This document shows, piece by piece, positions 1 to 10,927 of a DNA stretch of 64,000 nt. The stretch comes from Sclerotiophoma versabilis (taxonomy: Eukaryota; Ascomycota; Dothideomycetes; Pleosporales; Didymellaceae): NCBI GenBank assembly GCA_012274445.1, contig JAAROD010000080.1:2294001-2358000 (forward strand). The letters are read 5' to 3'. The translations under genes were made by a program, and so were the position numbers. The notes below the pieces were generated by a model, which was not told the DNA's origin, did no database searches, and saw nothing but the letters and a program-made list of their open reading frames with translations. Position 1 is the stretch's first letter. Every line of letters starts with the position of its first letter.

Positions 1-336
1 GGACATGATGGCGCGTAAGGGCTCAAAGGGTTTTGGTGATGTGTGCTAACGCGTCGGGGCAAAAGCTTTAGGGCCCTTGACTGCTGACAATTGCAATTGA
101 GACAGGTACAGATACAACACATGTTCTAAGGTAGCCATTGCCTATCTCATATATAAAGCCTACACGCCTGCCTGGAAGCCATGAGGTCAGAGTAGGAGGG
201 GTAGCTCTTGGTGCGGGGTTCATGCACGTGGGTGAGGCGTTCGACGTCGGAGCATCAGCTTTCTACACGCTTAGATTTAGTCTTTGTGTACGAAATGACA
301 TGTCGCGGCCCAAAACGTGCACAAATCCTGTAATGG

Positions 337-777
337 TCACAAGGTGGAGTGATCAAGCTGCAGATGCGTTGAGGGATTGTTGGAGAAATGGCCAATTGTG
401 GTTAGGTAGAGGCTGATCTTCCCCACAGCAGATCCCGCATCCGACACTATAGCTCTTATTTCCTGCTGAACCTCCGGCTGGAGCTCGCAGACGTTTGTAT
501 CGTCTGCTCGGGCGGTAGATTGGACTTCAGCGATAGCTCTCACACGCATGACAATGCCATTCAGTAAGGATCCATTGCTCGCTTTGTAGACCCACATCAG
601 CATGTGTTGATTCGCTGACAATACTGTGTATGCCAATAGAGGCATGTCAATAGCTGTGTAAGCCTGCATGAAAACCTCCCACGAATCCTGCCACTGTAAT
701 TGTGTCTCGATTGCGACTTTGTACATGCGGGCAACGTATAGCATGTTCCCTTTCACTTCGTCGCACTGCGTCTTCAT
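337..777 (-). CDS. Hypothetical protein, possibly one exon of a larger gene
   Basis: I do not recognise this reading frame. It runs 146 codons from the ATG at 777 to the stop at 337 without interruption and has protein-like composition: aromatic and aliphatic residues are spaced as in helices (QWQDSWEVF, LLAYTVLSANQHML) and the middle has few low-complexity runs. It has no signal peptide and only two or three cysteines. An open reading continues upstream of the ATG to about 849, so the true start could lie in an unseen exon. It lies head-to-head with the secreted-protein gene at 899. It could be a genuine small gene, a remnant of a larger one, or chance. Confidence 0.3.
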   Translation of the reverse strand: MKTQCDEVKGNMLYVARMYKVAIETQLQWQDSWEVFMQAYTAIDMPLLAYTVLSANQHMLMWVYKASNGSLLNGIVMRVRAIAEVQSTARADDTNVCELQPEVQQEIRAIVSDAGSAVGKISLYLTTIGHFSNNPSTHLQLDHSTL

Positions 778-898
778 CGGGACTCCGTAATCACGGGTAC
801 CACCACATCCTGTCTCATTGCGCAAACAAAAGACCCCAATAACTGTCACCTTCCATCTCGCTGCTTTCCATTGTCAAAATCTCATATGCACTGTTGCC

Positions 899-1366
899 AT
901 GACTCTTAGCCCTCTGAATCTCGTCGTTGCTCTTACCGTCCTCAAGTTTGTTGCCTTACCCACACTGGCATTCGTAGACAGCCCCATAGATTGGGCCTTT
1001 GCCCCAAACCATGCCCACGGCCTGGTGTGCCCATCACTTCACTACGGCTGTTGCCCGGATTTGAATACATGGCGCCACGGTTCGCCTTGCGAGTTTCCAA
1101 AAGCGACAACGAGTCCCGAAGATTGCTACAAGAGGAAGGAATGGGCGTGCTGCCAGGTGAAGGTAAGTGATACTACTGTGATGGAGAGTGGTCAGTCAAG
1201 GTTAACGATATCGAAGGTTGACACATTCACTTGCACGACTGGGTTTAAGAAGGACGGGATGAACGGAGTGTACGGGTGGCGCTCTGGGACCAGCGAAAAG
1301 TACTTTGGTATTGGTAAGGGTGCGCTGACTGCTGAGGAGAAGCAAGCGATGGGACGCAGCAGCTGA
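899..1366 (+). CDS. Small secreted cysteine-rich protein, copy 1
   Basis: The ATG at 899 begins a hydrophobic signal peptide (VVALTVLKFVALPTLAF). The mature part carries cysteines as C-x6-CC-x11-C-x11-C-x7-CC. A 54-bp intron (1163-1216, GTAAGT donor, TTAAC branch, AAG acceptor) would join this to a second exon with one more cysteine in a C-x3-GF setting, giving C-x8-C after the last pair. The intron is a multiple of three and stop-free, so retention is possible. Spliced length is about 137 residues. A further intron near 1314-1408 could change the C-terminus; I could not resolve it. The cysteine order matches its neighbour at 1735 and is hydrophobin-like in order (C-CC-C-C-CC-C), though not in sequence. 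An extracellular or effector-type role is inference. Confidence 0.6.
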   Translation: MTLSPLNLVVALTVLKFVALPTLAFVDSPIDWAFAPNHAHGLVCPSLHYGCCPDLNTWRHGSPCEFPKATTSPEDCYKRKEWACCQVKVSDTTVMESGQSRLTISKVDTFTCTTGFKKDGMNGVYGWRSGTSEKYFGIGKGALTAEEKQAMGRSS

Positions 1367-1734
1367 TAATTGCTAATCGGTGCTCAACATGACATGTTTA
1401 TATTGCAGGCCAGAGCGGAACCTAGCGCGTTTTATGAGTTGGTGTGCTTTACGGAGATGTATATTGGGAGTAAATAATATTTTAGTAAGCTAGATTGACC
1501 TCTACGGTGCATACACATCGAACACAATGCTTCGTTTTGCCCAATTCAAGCACACTGTGTGCCGTCAACACGTAGTCCTGCACCAAGCATCTCATCACAT
1601 CCGTATCACACCGCGCGTTAGATGTCCCTCGATTACACCTTCCCGTACCCGAAACACACATAATAAAGCTGTTGGCACCCTCTACTCAAGCGAATCAACC
1701 AATCGCCAGTATCAGACCTCACCCACTCAACACC

Positions 1735-2206
1735 ATGCACCAGCTCACCACTGTTCTCCCCTTCCTCACTCTACTCACAACCACCCACGCGCAAGATCCA
1801 ACCTCACCAATCTCAATATGTGAAACCATCTTCCCCGGCACCCACGACGCATGTTGCGCTACACTAATCTCGCGTGGTCCAGCTGCACCCTGTTCAGAAC
1901 CGGAACTAATTGCCAACATCACAGACTGCACCTCATGGAACGATTCGACAGGCTGGTCGTGCTGTCTTAACGTGGTACGCATCCATCTCGTACGGAAGAA
2001 AACTTGGGAGACAGAAGCTGACGGTCGATCGACAGGATGAAAGCGGTTTTGTGCACGGAGGGAATTGGGCATGTGCACCGAATGGATTCCTTGATGACGA
2101 GGAGCATTTGAGCATTGCGAATAGTGTTTTTGCTGGGACGTTTCATTGGACAGTGCAGGCTGCGTCGGCGCTTGCAGAGTATAAAGTGGGAGATGGTCCG
2201 TTCTGA
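1735..2206 (+). CDS. Small secreted cysteine-rich protein, copy 2
   Basis: The ATG at 1735 starts a signal peptide (LTTVLPFLTLLTTTHA) followed by C-x10-CC-x11-C-x11-C-x10-CC. Exon 1 ends at 1974. The best intron is 1975-2035 (GTACGC donor, GCTGAC branch, ACAG acceptor), after which the frame stays open to the stop at 2206 and supplies an eighth cysteine in the setting ACAPNGF. An alternative acceptor at 2014 is also in frame and adds seven residues. Predicted length is about 136 residues. The x11-x11 spacing between the central cysteines and the C-x3-GF end match copy 1, so the two look like an old tandem duplication. The spacing resembles class II hydrophobins in the first half only; function is not established. 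Confidence 0.62.
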
Positions 2207-2626
2207 AGGTATCAGCATGGGACAGAACAAAGTTCATCAGTTGCATGATACAAGGCAAGATGAGGATTGAAGTGGCTCTGATTACTGCACTATCCTTCGA
2301 TACTTTGCCACAGTAAGCGCGGCGAGAGTGAACGACGGACATATACTCAGTGTCTATACTTCCACCCGGTTCACACGCATCCTCCACGTGCGACTCATAA
2401 CTCGTCAAAACACAGAAAAGTGGTATCCCAGCTCGCGCTTCCAATGCAATATCGATGAACTTATGCGAACATCTGCTCCCTCCACAGCTCCCTTTAACGC
2501 CCAGAGAATCTCATCCTCGCCGGAGTCCTGAACTTGGGGCTGAAGCTTCTCGGATGGTGGCGCCAAAGGAACATGCCGGCGCCAGTCTCGGACGCGCCCA
2601 TACAGGGCAGCAATTCGCATTCTTCT
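2207..2626. other. Intergenic, no gene seen
   Basis: This is the 3' flank of the secreted-protein gene and the 3' flank of the convergent EB1 gene. Short open stretches on both strands have no recognisable content. Confidence 0.6.
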
Positions 2627-3584
2627 CTAAAACGTCTCCTCGTCGACACCCTCGGCACCCTCGGCAGGGATCTCGAAGCCCTCCTCAGTCGAGTAGAGGA
2701 TGGTCTGGATCTGCTTGAGAAGCCCCTCGTCCTTCTCCAGCTCAGGGTCGGCCTCCATGGCTTGTTGGATAAGCAGTTCGATATCCCTCAGCTTGCTGAA
2801 GTAGAAGTCGCGCTCGCGCTCCAGACCAGATACGGTTTCCTTAAGTTGTGTGTTCTCTTCCCTAAGAGCTGCACTTGCTGCGCCTCCTGAAGCAGCGAGC
2901 GGTGTTCGAGTTCGCGGTGCGGCAGTATTACTGGCGGCGGGGGCTCTCCTGGCTGCAGCAGGGGCGGCACGGGGCGCAGGTGCGCCGCCACCTGTTACTG
3001 CTTTTGCGCCACGGCGGGCGACAGGGTCGTAGTCGTGGCCGGGGAAGTGCTGGTCCCAGTACTGCTTGACGAACTGGAGGAACTCGAGGTTGTCCTGCAT
3101 CTTGCACTTGATAAGGGACTCGACGCGGATGGGCTTATCGATCTGGTGCTTGGCGAATGTGTCTACTCGGGTCAGTACATATCGATGGTACCGAGCAATG
3201 GAAGACGCACTCTGCAATATCTTAAAGTTCTGCAGGTAGGCATATTCTGTGTTGGCGTTGAACTTGACTCTCGACATGGGCACATCGTAGAAGATGCTGT
3301 CAAAGACCTGGCAGAGAGCGGCGCTGTATTTGCTGTCAGCGTACTGTATGTCTGTTTGCCTCGTGGCTGCATCGTCCTGCCCCGCCATGCTTCGGCGCAT
3401 AGCTGACGTACCCTGTCCCGCATTGTTCGACCTTCGTAATGTTGAGTTGAAGGAGGTTGTTCAGCCATGCGACTAGTTCTTGCCTGTGGTGGAGAGATAG
3501 TCAGCAAATGTTGGCTGTGAGGGGCGGCGATGCCTGGAAATTTGGCCGTGCAGCCTGGAGTCTTTCTCACCTTGACTCGCCCAT
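2627..3584 (-). CDS. mal3: EB1-family microtubule plus-end tracking protein (Mal3/Bim1)
   Basis: EB1 proteins bind growing microtubule plus ends and recruit other tip factors. Three exons (3571-3584, 3412-3483, 2627-3323) with introns 3484-3570 and 3324-3411 give 260 residues. Translation begins MGESRQELVAWLNNLL, runs through KVEQCGTGAALCQVFDSIF, and includes DVPMSRVKFN, all hallmarks of the EB1 calponin-homology domain (about residues 1-115). An Ala/Pro/Arg-rich linker follows, then the coiled-coil EB1 dimerisation domain with FYFSKLRDIELL (about 195-245). The acidic tail ends EETF, close to the EEY/F motif read by CAP-Gly proteins. The 14-nt first exon is easily missed: starting at the later ATG would delete the N-terminal helix. 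Confidence 0.95.
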
Positions 3585-3973
3585 TGTGAGTGTTTGCAGT
3601 TATTGTTTTGGGCGGGAAGTTATGTGGGATAGAAGGCAGCGGGTCACCGTGCGGGTGAAATAATATACGAGAGCGGGGCGTGGCCGTGAAGGGGTGCACG
3701 AGTCGACGTCTTGTGTTTGTTGATGGATTTGGGCTTCGTTGGTCCGAGGGCAACTGCCATCGGAAATTCAGCCCCACGAGGACCAAAATGGCTAGCGCCT
3801 CTTCGCGTGCTCTGTTCCATGGACAGCAGCAGCAACTACGACCAACATGCGGAACGCGTCTCATCAATCTAGACATCGCATTCTTAGCGTACCGAAGTCA
3901 GTTTGTGGCTGCCAACTTCTTTGATTGTCATCATTCTGGTCTGGCGACCATCCTATCTACTCCTAATTTTCAC
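3585..3973. promoter_or_regulatory. EB1 upstream region
   Basis: The 389 bp between the EB1 start and the stop of the next minus-strand gene hold no supported gene. It must contain the EB1 promoter and 5' UTR and the 3' UTR of the cytochrome b561 gene. I see no clear TATA box. Confidence 0.45.
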
Positions 3974-5674
3974 CTACTGATTCTTCGGCGCATAGTGTCC
4001 ATGCACCCTCGAATTTACAAGCTGGATGTCATCAGACGACTCGGTGTCATCGTTTCCCGTCCTTTGCCTTCTTGCTGAACCGCGACGCTCCGTTTTTACA
4101 TACTTGGGCGGCGCGTCCGCCAACTTTCTTCCTCTTCGCCTCTCACCAATGATGCTGGCCGCAACCCACGCCAGCCACACAACGACGGCAATGACAGCAT
4201 AGGCAATGATGCCCCCTTTCGAGCTCATGTTCATCGAGTCAGCCCACTGGAGGCCTAGACCACCGTTGATGATACCAAGTGTAACAGCGATACGGCCGAC
4301 CCAGATGTGCACGTACGACCAAAGCGTGCGGCTTTGATACTTCTTGAAAAGCAGGTGGTGAACGTAGCCGAATACCGGTTGCAAGAATATGAGGACGAAG
4401 ACGACTATGCCAATGATGGGGTGGTGGTGGTCGAGCATCTCCATTCCTGATGCAATATATACACCCAGACCGAATGCGGCAATGTAGATCAGGTAGGCAA
4501 AGACCTGAAAAGCCGCGTGGAACCAAACAACACCCGGAAAGGAGGCGAGGCGGATGGCAATTGCGCCGGCTGGGAATAGGACAACGAAGGCGAGGGATGC
4601 AAGGACGCCATGTGCGATGAGCATCGTGCGTCGCTGAGAAGAGCCACCGCCACCTGAGTCAACCGAGGTAAAGCCGTCACTTCCAGAGCTGACATCGTCG
4701 CAGTACGGAAGGTTTTGTCGCTTTGCGAATCTGTTCGGGCCATCATCGTTTTCGTCGTCATTCCATGGTGGACGGCCAGTTGGCCAGGCAGTTGGTCGGG
4801 CAGTGGCCCAGGATGGACGACCCCATCTTGTTTGGCTATCATCGTTGTTATCGTCGTTAGAAGTCTGGGTTGGACTGACTGCGGTAGCAGTTCCTGACAC
4901 TGATCCTCCTGTAGCTTGTGCACCTTGCCGTGGGATGCAGCTTGTAACCGTCGAACCTCCGGACCCAGTACCACTTGCTACAGGCGCAGCGTTCACAAGG
5001 GGGTTGACGCTGCTCCCCCCCTTTGCGTTTGCATAATCCCATGAAAACGAGTCATGCTGGTTGTGTTGGCGGATCGATACTGACTGGTCGTTAGAGTTCA
5101 ATGCACCCCCAGATGACATGTAGGCATATATCCAGTTTCCGCTCGAGGCTTTGAAATCTGCAGTCCCGCCTGACCAGCTGTCGCAGTTGGAGCCTAAATT
5201 TCGTTAGTCGTCAACTTTGAATTTGATTAGGGAAGCTCACATTTAACATTGGCTGTCATGATGCCATTGGACACGCCAGAACCCTCGAGGAGCTCAACTT
5301 GCGTACCACTGTTGAAAGTAGGCATACTGTACCCGCTAGCAGATCGAGGCGACAATGTTACATTGTTTCCGTCTGCTGATGTGTAGACAACAAACATGTT
5401 GGAACCAGACATAGCCCGCCCTTGGCCGAGTGCAACCCATGAGTAGGTGTTTGGGGCAGAGATCTGGAAGAAGATGTCTCCACTGCCAGACGAGGATGTA
5501 ATTTCCGGAATATTCAGCTTGAAGCAGACATTAGTCGATGGGCAGACACTTGCAACCTGGGCTAAGGTGTGCGAAGCTATGTATTGTTAGCCGAAAGTGT
5601 ACACAAGCGCAGGAAATGAATTTACCTAGTGCCAACAGCCCAGAAGTCAAGAGCGTTCTCCTGTTGCTTCGCAT
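3974..5674 (-). CDS. Secreted DOMON (CDH-cytochrome-like) plus cytochrome b561 membrane protein
   Basis: Predicted transmembrane electron-transfer protein of 534 residues from exons 5626-5674, 5241-5576 and 3974-5193 (introns of 49 and 47 bp). The start is followed by a signal peptide (LLTSGLLALASHTLA). Residues about 25-215 form a DOMON domain like the heme-binding cytochrome domain of cellobiose dehydrogenases (SWVALGQG, MFVVYTSADG, DFKASSGNWIYA). A Ser/Thr/Trp-rich linker follows. The C-terminal part has about five membrane helices and paired histidines (IAHGVLASLAF, WFHAAFQ, LDHHHPIIG, YVHIWVGR) as in b561/ferric-reductase-like domains. The tail is basic and cytoplasmic. Proteins of this architecture are thought to pass electrons across the plasma membrane; the acceptor here is unknown. 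Confidence 0.93.
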
Positions 5675-6596
5675 TATGGTCGTGTGTTGTTCCAAGAATG
5701 CGAAATTTTCAAACGAAGTTCAGGAGTCGTCCCTTCCGCACAAGAGTGCTGATGAGCTGAAAGAAGCAGGTGCCAGGGGTATATTAATACGGCTGACAGA
5801 TAGCCACGACAGGCTAGAAGTATAAGACGGCACGCGAGACGCAAGCAACCGAGCCAATAGAAACCGCGACGGCCAAGAACTATTTGTAGGCGGTTGGTGT
5901 TTTGTGGAAGTGGACAATGGTTTGGTAGTTGTGGAGACCTGAACCTACGATCAAGGCGGTGGCTTCCAATTTGAGTAATGCGAGCTCTGGTCGCGATTAC
6001 GAGAGACTAGAATTATGCTTGCGCGGTACACTACACACAAACATGGTGTTGTTCTGACTTTCTCGACAGTTTTGACCATTTGCGGCCATGGCGGGGAGCC
6101 GTCCGGTGCGGATGGCGGAGGCTGGAACAAACTTCAGGGAGAGCCAGTACATGAGTGAAATGCGTCATTGCCGGTACAAGGCTTGACTATCGCAAATGGA
6201 AAGCCAGTAATACTCCGAGAAGTGAGGATCTCAGTGTCCGGCGTGCTGGGCACGCTTAGGCATTGACGCGTAGAGTGGCTGAGCGTGCAGAACAAAGAGA
6301 CGCAGGTCAGCGACCCGCAGCTGACCTATCACACACAACTTGTTTCGCTTCGGCTACGTTTCGGGTCAGGCTGGTTGTGCATGGCTGACAAGTTGATGAA
6401 CGAAACGCTCTGCTGTATGGTTGAAGTTGCAAAGCCAGTGTTGATCTGGGGAGCCGTGCAGCGTGTTTCACGCTCGTGCTTGGCAGTCACGATGCCGCAA
6501 CACCAAAAGTAGGCGTACAACGGCGGCCCCTGCGTCAATTATAAATATTATCCTTGAAGACTTCGTCCCCAGTCGCCCTGTTCAAAAGGTCTGAGG
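5675..6596. other. Intergenic, no gene seen
   Basis: This is the upstream region of the DOMON/b561 gene and the 3' flank of the next minus-strand ORF. Only short unconvincing open stretches are present. It probably holds the promoter of the b561 gene. Confidence 0.5.
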
Positions 6597-7052
6597 TTAC
6601 ACACTATTTGAGTCTGAGTTATTGGTTCTGGCTTGATGCGTCGTATCCTTGCATGAAATTGCCCATTGCCGAAAGGCTTTGTCTTCGAACGGCCGGGCTT
6701 GGATCCATTGGCTTCTCTCCTCTTTGGTTTTCGCGTAGCGATTGAGAAAGTTCTCGCGACATTGGGCCAACTGCTCCTTATACACGGGATAGTTGTCATG
6801 ATTGACCCGACCATCCCATCCCTGGTACGCGCTAATCTTGGTCAAAACCTCATGCATTAACTCAACACCCTCGCTCCAACTTGTCTCTAGATGTTGCTGT
6901 TGCGTCCTGTCACTAGAACTGAAAGAAAGCGGGCACGGTATGGAAGACCCAACACATGTAGCCCACTTGTCTTGAAGTCGAATGAGCATCCCCTGGAGGA
7001 TTAGCTCTCCATCACTGGAGATAGCGAGATCGTACATGCCGCGTAGATACAT
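6597..7052 (-). CDS. Unidentified ORF downstream of the ALKBH6-like gene
   Basis: I do not firmly recognise this protein. The 151-codon frame begins MYLRGMYDLAISSDGELIL and ends in a basic, polar tail. The segment LAQCRENFLNRYAKTKEERSQW followed by ARPFEDKAF is vaguely like the C-terminal tails of fungal phosphotransferase-family (AIM9-like) proteins, but no kinase motif is present, so it could be the 3' end of a decayed gene. Its ATG overlaps the stop codon of the upstream dioxygenase gene as TGATG, in a different frame. No intron linking it to other coding sequence is obvious. It may be real, a remnant or chance. Confidence 0.35.
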   Translation of the reverse strand: MYLRGMYDLAISSDGELILQGMLIRLQDKWATCVGSSIPCPLSFSSSDRTQQQHLETSWSEGVELMHEVLTKISAYQGWDGRVNHDNYPVYKEQLAQCRENFLNRYAKTKEERSQWIQARPFEDKAFRQWAISCKDTTHQARTNNSDSNSV

Positions 7053-7849
7053 CAACGTCTTGCCAAACCACCAAGTACTTTGCTTGCTGCGGAGCTGACT
7101 TTAAGAACGTCTCTGTAGGTAAGGCTGATCCTCGTTTCCCTTACGTTACGACCGACTGCCTCTTCGATTGGTGTTCGATCGCTTAGCAGCGACCAATTCG
7201 CGACCGTATCAGCGTTGAGTCCCTCGTCGACCTCCACCGCATCAACACCATGCAGCAGCGACTCATACGCCTTGCCTGTCGTAATAAGCAGCGACCTTGG
7301 CTCCTGCAATAATCTTGTCGGTACCTTCCACTTCCCCTCTTTATCCCCTTCTTTCTCGTCACCATCCTCGGAAGTCGGTTTTGGTGTAAGACTCAAGCAT
7401 ACCGTACCACCCAAGCTCACGGTCGCGACTACGCTCGCATATGACTTGCCATCCTCGTGCGGCATGATACCCTCACCTGGCTTGTACTCGTTAATGAGCA
7501 CATGATTCGGTTGCTGGTGCGGCGTGTTGTCGAAGATGCCTAGTTCCTTGAAGCGCGAGATGATCAGATTGGTAAGGTATGCTGGAAGAGGAGCTGCAAG
7601 AAGAGTATTGTTCTTGGTAAGTGTTGAAGGGTGGGCTTGCAGGCGCCTGTGGGAAAGGGCTATCCATCGGTGCGCAGGTATCTTGACTTACGTTAGTTTT
7701 GGTCTACGTGAAATATATGGCGAACTCACCTTTTGAAGTATCGATGCTTCTTCCTCGACTGAGATGAAGTTGGGGATGTAGTAGAAGTCCGGAGGCAAAC
7801 CGGCGATACGGAAATCTTCAAGTGGGCATTCCCCATTCTCAGCACTCAT
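7052..7849 (-). CDS. ALKBH6-type 2-oxoglutarate/Fe(II) dioxygenase
   Basis: Two exons (7730-7849 and 7052-7681; intron 7682-7729 with a CTAAC branch) encode 249 residues. The protein starts MSAENGECPLEDFRIAGLP and contains FYYIPNFISVEEE, typical of AlkB homologues, then the ALKBH6-like HRWIALSHRRLQAHPS. The jelly-roll core shows the iron ligand pair HED (in GIMPHEDGKSY), VSLGGTVCLSL, a second histidine in LLHGVD, and the 2-oxoglutarate arginine in RISLTYR near the C-terminus. Family members demethylate or hydroxylate nucleic acids or proteins; the ALKBH6 substrate is not well defined. An acidic Glu/Asp/Lys-rich insertion (SEDGDEKEGDKEG) sits between core strands. All catalytic residues are present. 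Confidence 0.9.
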
Positions 7850-10800
7850 GATTTTGTGGCGAGGTGTTTGGCTTTGGTCTGTAAGCTTCCATAGATCTTG
7901 GTTGATCTGTACAAAAGTTTGATGAGAGTGATGTACATTTTCACACGCGTGGGTAGAGAGGCACATCATGTGGAAGATGACTAAGCCGGTCACATTAGCG
8001 TCAATCTGCGCCATTGCACATGGCTTTTGACCCTCAGATACGCTGCGTACCACCGCTTCTCGTCGGTCTCTGCACCATACGTGGCTTTGAAGTGGTCCCA
8101 GTTATGCAACCTGGAGTGAAGCGTTGCAGACAGGACAGCGCGGAGGTCCGAGAAGCTGCTAGGTATGCCGCATTGAACGTTTGCGAAATTTGTGTCCACC
8201 GTCTTCCGATGTACGGCAGTTGCTGCATCCAGCCAGAGTGTACGACATATCTGTCGGAATCCTCCAGCATTTGGTACACGAAGTCTTGTACTCAGGCGGC
8301 ACGCATGCACACTTCCTGGACGAACCAGTTGCGAGAATACCAAGAACTCTGAAAGACCTGCATGAACTCCTGAATTTAATATATCCCCTCACGATCCTGG
8401 TACGGCTGCAGCCTTTCCATTATATTCTTGGCGTTTTGGAGAACAATACGTTTTGGAGAACAATCAATGACTACGCAACTTCCGCCAATGAGCTCCAAAA
8501 AATCCCCTTCGAGTACCTATCCCAGCTCGCCTCCTATTGAGCTCGTACAGATCCTCCCACCCCTATATTTCCTATTCACTGTCACCACAGTCATACTAGA
8601 TATCGTAATTTCTGCTGAGAGAAATGTAGCGCGGCAATGTAAATGGTCTACGAGGTGCCGGTGCTGCAACGACCTCAGCATCGACGGCATCCTACTCATC
8701 CTTTAGCTCTGGGACTTCTAGTCTTTGTGCAAAATCTTTACTTATAGCTTCTTGTACGTTGCTTCTGGAGGTGGGACTTACCTCCAAAATTCACTCATGG
8801 AGGTATAAGACCTTCAAATCTGACTGGCTGCGTCTCGGGAACGCCGATAAGCTTCAAGTAATCTACCACGTTGAGAAGTCCTCGATCAGTGGATACGTTT
8901 AGTTGGACCGACATCTGTACAACCAGACGGAGCGGCAACCGTTCATTCAAGATAGAGGTACACAAAAAAGCTTTCTCGGGCGTTTGGACAGCTTTCCATG
9001 AGATTTTATGTCGGTAGTCTACATGCTACATGTGCCACGGTAGGTCTGAGATCTCTCCTGCTAAGTTATGCAATTTTGTGTTCTAAACTCGCAGGCGCCC
9101 GTTACAATACAAGTCTTGAACTAAACATGTTCCCGCAGAAGCTTCTATAAGAGGCGCTGATAAATGATTTTCAATCTACACTCATGATGAAACGCGCGCA
9201 TTGAGAACAACTAAATTTATTTGTAAATTCGAATCTTGTGTCGCAGATTTTATCTACCGCCATAATGCGGGGGAGGGATATGACTACGTACACTTGGTAC
9301 TTGTTCCCCAGCCTACAGAATCGATGGCATTGTGCGGGCTAGGTAAAATAGGCAGCGATGGCCAAGGGGTACAAGAAATCATCGACCGTCCAGTGCTCGA
9401 GGGCTCGCAGCTTTCTTTTCCCTACTCGGCGACACGATGATCAGACTCTTGCAAACCACTGAAATCATAACTCTGCAGACAATGCGGCTTATGATGACTT
9501 CATACTGACGCTCACTCATGAGTATTTTCTATGGATTCACGACATGCTTGTGAATCAGTCTTCAGACCACCAATGTTGCTCCAGGTACTGTACAAGGTCT
9601 CTCAACTATCTTCGATACATGTCTCTGTTTTTCTACACTAATTCTTGTAAGTCTACGCTGTGATTTTTCTTTCGCTCAAAAGAATATGTGATCACACAAT
9701 GTGACACGCAAACGCTGTGCCTTCACGATTTTCCATGTGCTCACAATTTATAAGGTGCTTTTGGACTCTTCTATCCACTCAGGCTTGATCACACCCCGAA
9801 AACAACCGCTCACTACAGCATCAAAGCAACACAATCAAGGATGTCTGGTACCCAGGGTACTTACGATCTAGGAGGAGGACGCCGCGGTGGCATATCTGGT
9901 CAGGGCGGTCGAGATAGTCAGAAAAGGGGCAAATAGATGGGGTTCAGTCGTTCTGAACTCGATGCTCTAGGAAGTGGGACCCTTTGGTTCACACAAAATA
10001 CTCTTAGAACGGAAATCGACAATATCTCACATGTACTTCCGTTATGCCAAAGTCAGAAGTATTCCTATGATCTAATTCTGTGGAGAATCTCAACTTCGTA
10101 TAGCAACGATCCATCGCAAGCTGATAATCGAGCTCGCGGTCTCGTTGCTGCTGGTTTTACTTAATCAGGAGAGACCCATGGGTATACAGGGCTCTGGATG
10201 TGAGGGCTAGCATCTGCCCATATGCGAGATATTGAGAGCTCATTTGTTTTCATCGTTCTTTGCCGGAGCTTCTTTTTGTGACAATTACGGTTCAATGGTA
10301 ATATCGGAAGCAAACAGTCACAGTTATCTATCGTACCACTCACACGCTACTTTCTTGTACAACCTGACTTCACTCTCACCAAAGTCAATCGTGAGCCTGC
10401 TCTCCCTCAGTATCTAGCGTCCGGCCCTGAGTCAGCTCTTTCCAAGCAGATGTTCTGTGAAAAGAGTACAATGTAGGTATAGGAAAGAATACAATCGAGT
10501 TTGTCTATACAAAGGACAGATACATAAAGCTGGTGGTTCGTATACGCTATGCGAAGACAACAAGCGGTACATCTGAGTGAAGGTTGTATTCTCCAAACAA
10601 ATGAAGGAGTGATAGATAGGTTGGTGAGCTACTCTCAATTGTGCTGCTCTGAAGATCGAAATCAAAAAGAAGAAAGGCTGTGCTGACGTGACAGTTGGTT
10701 GTGTTGTTTGTGCAAACGCGTAATACTGGGAAGGGAAGTGCAGAGTCCGGAGAAGGAAAACGGGTAGTAGTATTCGAAGACTAGTGGAACTGAAATGAAG

Positions 10801-10927
10801 GACCTAAAGCAACATCCTCTTCAACAAAACCATTCGTGCCAATCTCGAATCAAATATACTGTCGAACACTTTCTCTTACTTTCAGACTCCCTGATGTCAT
10901 CACCCCCAAATTTGCGCACTGCAACGC
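7850..10927. other. Gene-poor stretch with unresolved fragments
   Basis: No complete gene could be supported. A 117-codon open stretch on the minus strand (about 7990-8343) reads like protein in places (HNWDHFKATYGAETDEKRW) but has no recognised domain and no matching exons. At 9841-9936 a 31-codon ORF starting MSGTQGTYDLGGGRRGG follows a C/A-rich leader that looks like a fungal 5' UTR; it may be a tiny gene or the surviving start of a lost one. The rest is slightly AT-rich. Confidence 0.45.

Noticed and set aside
7050..7054. Bacterial-type operon overlap
   Set aside because: The surroundings are clearly fungal with spliced genes; a TGATG overlap alone is not evidence of an operon.
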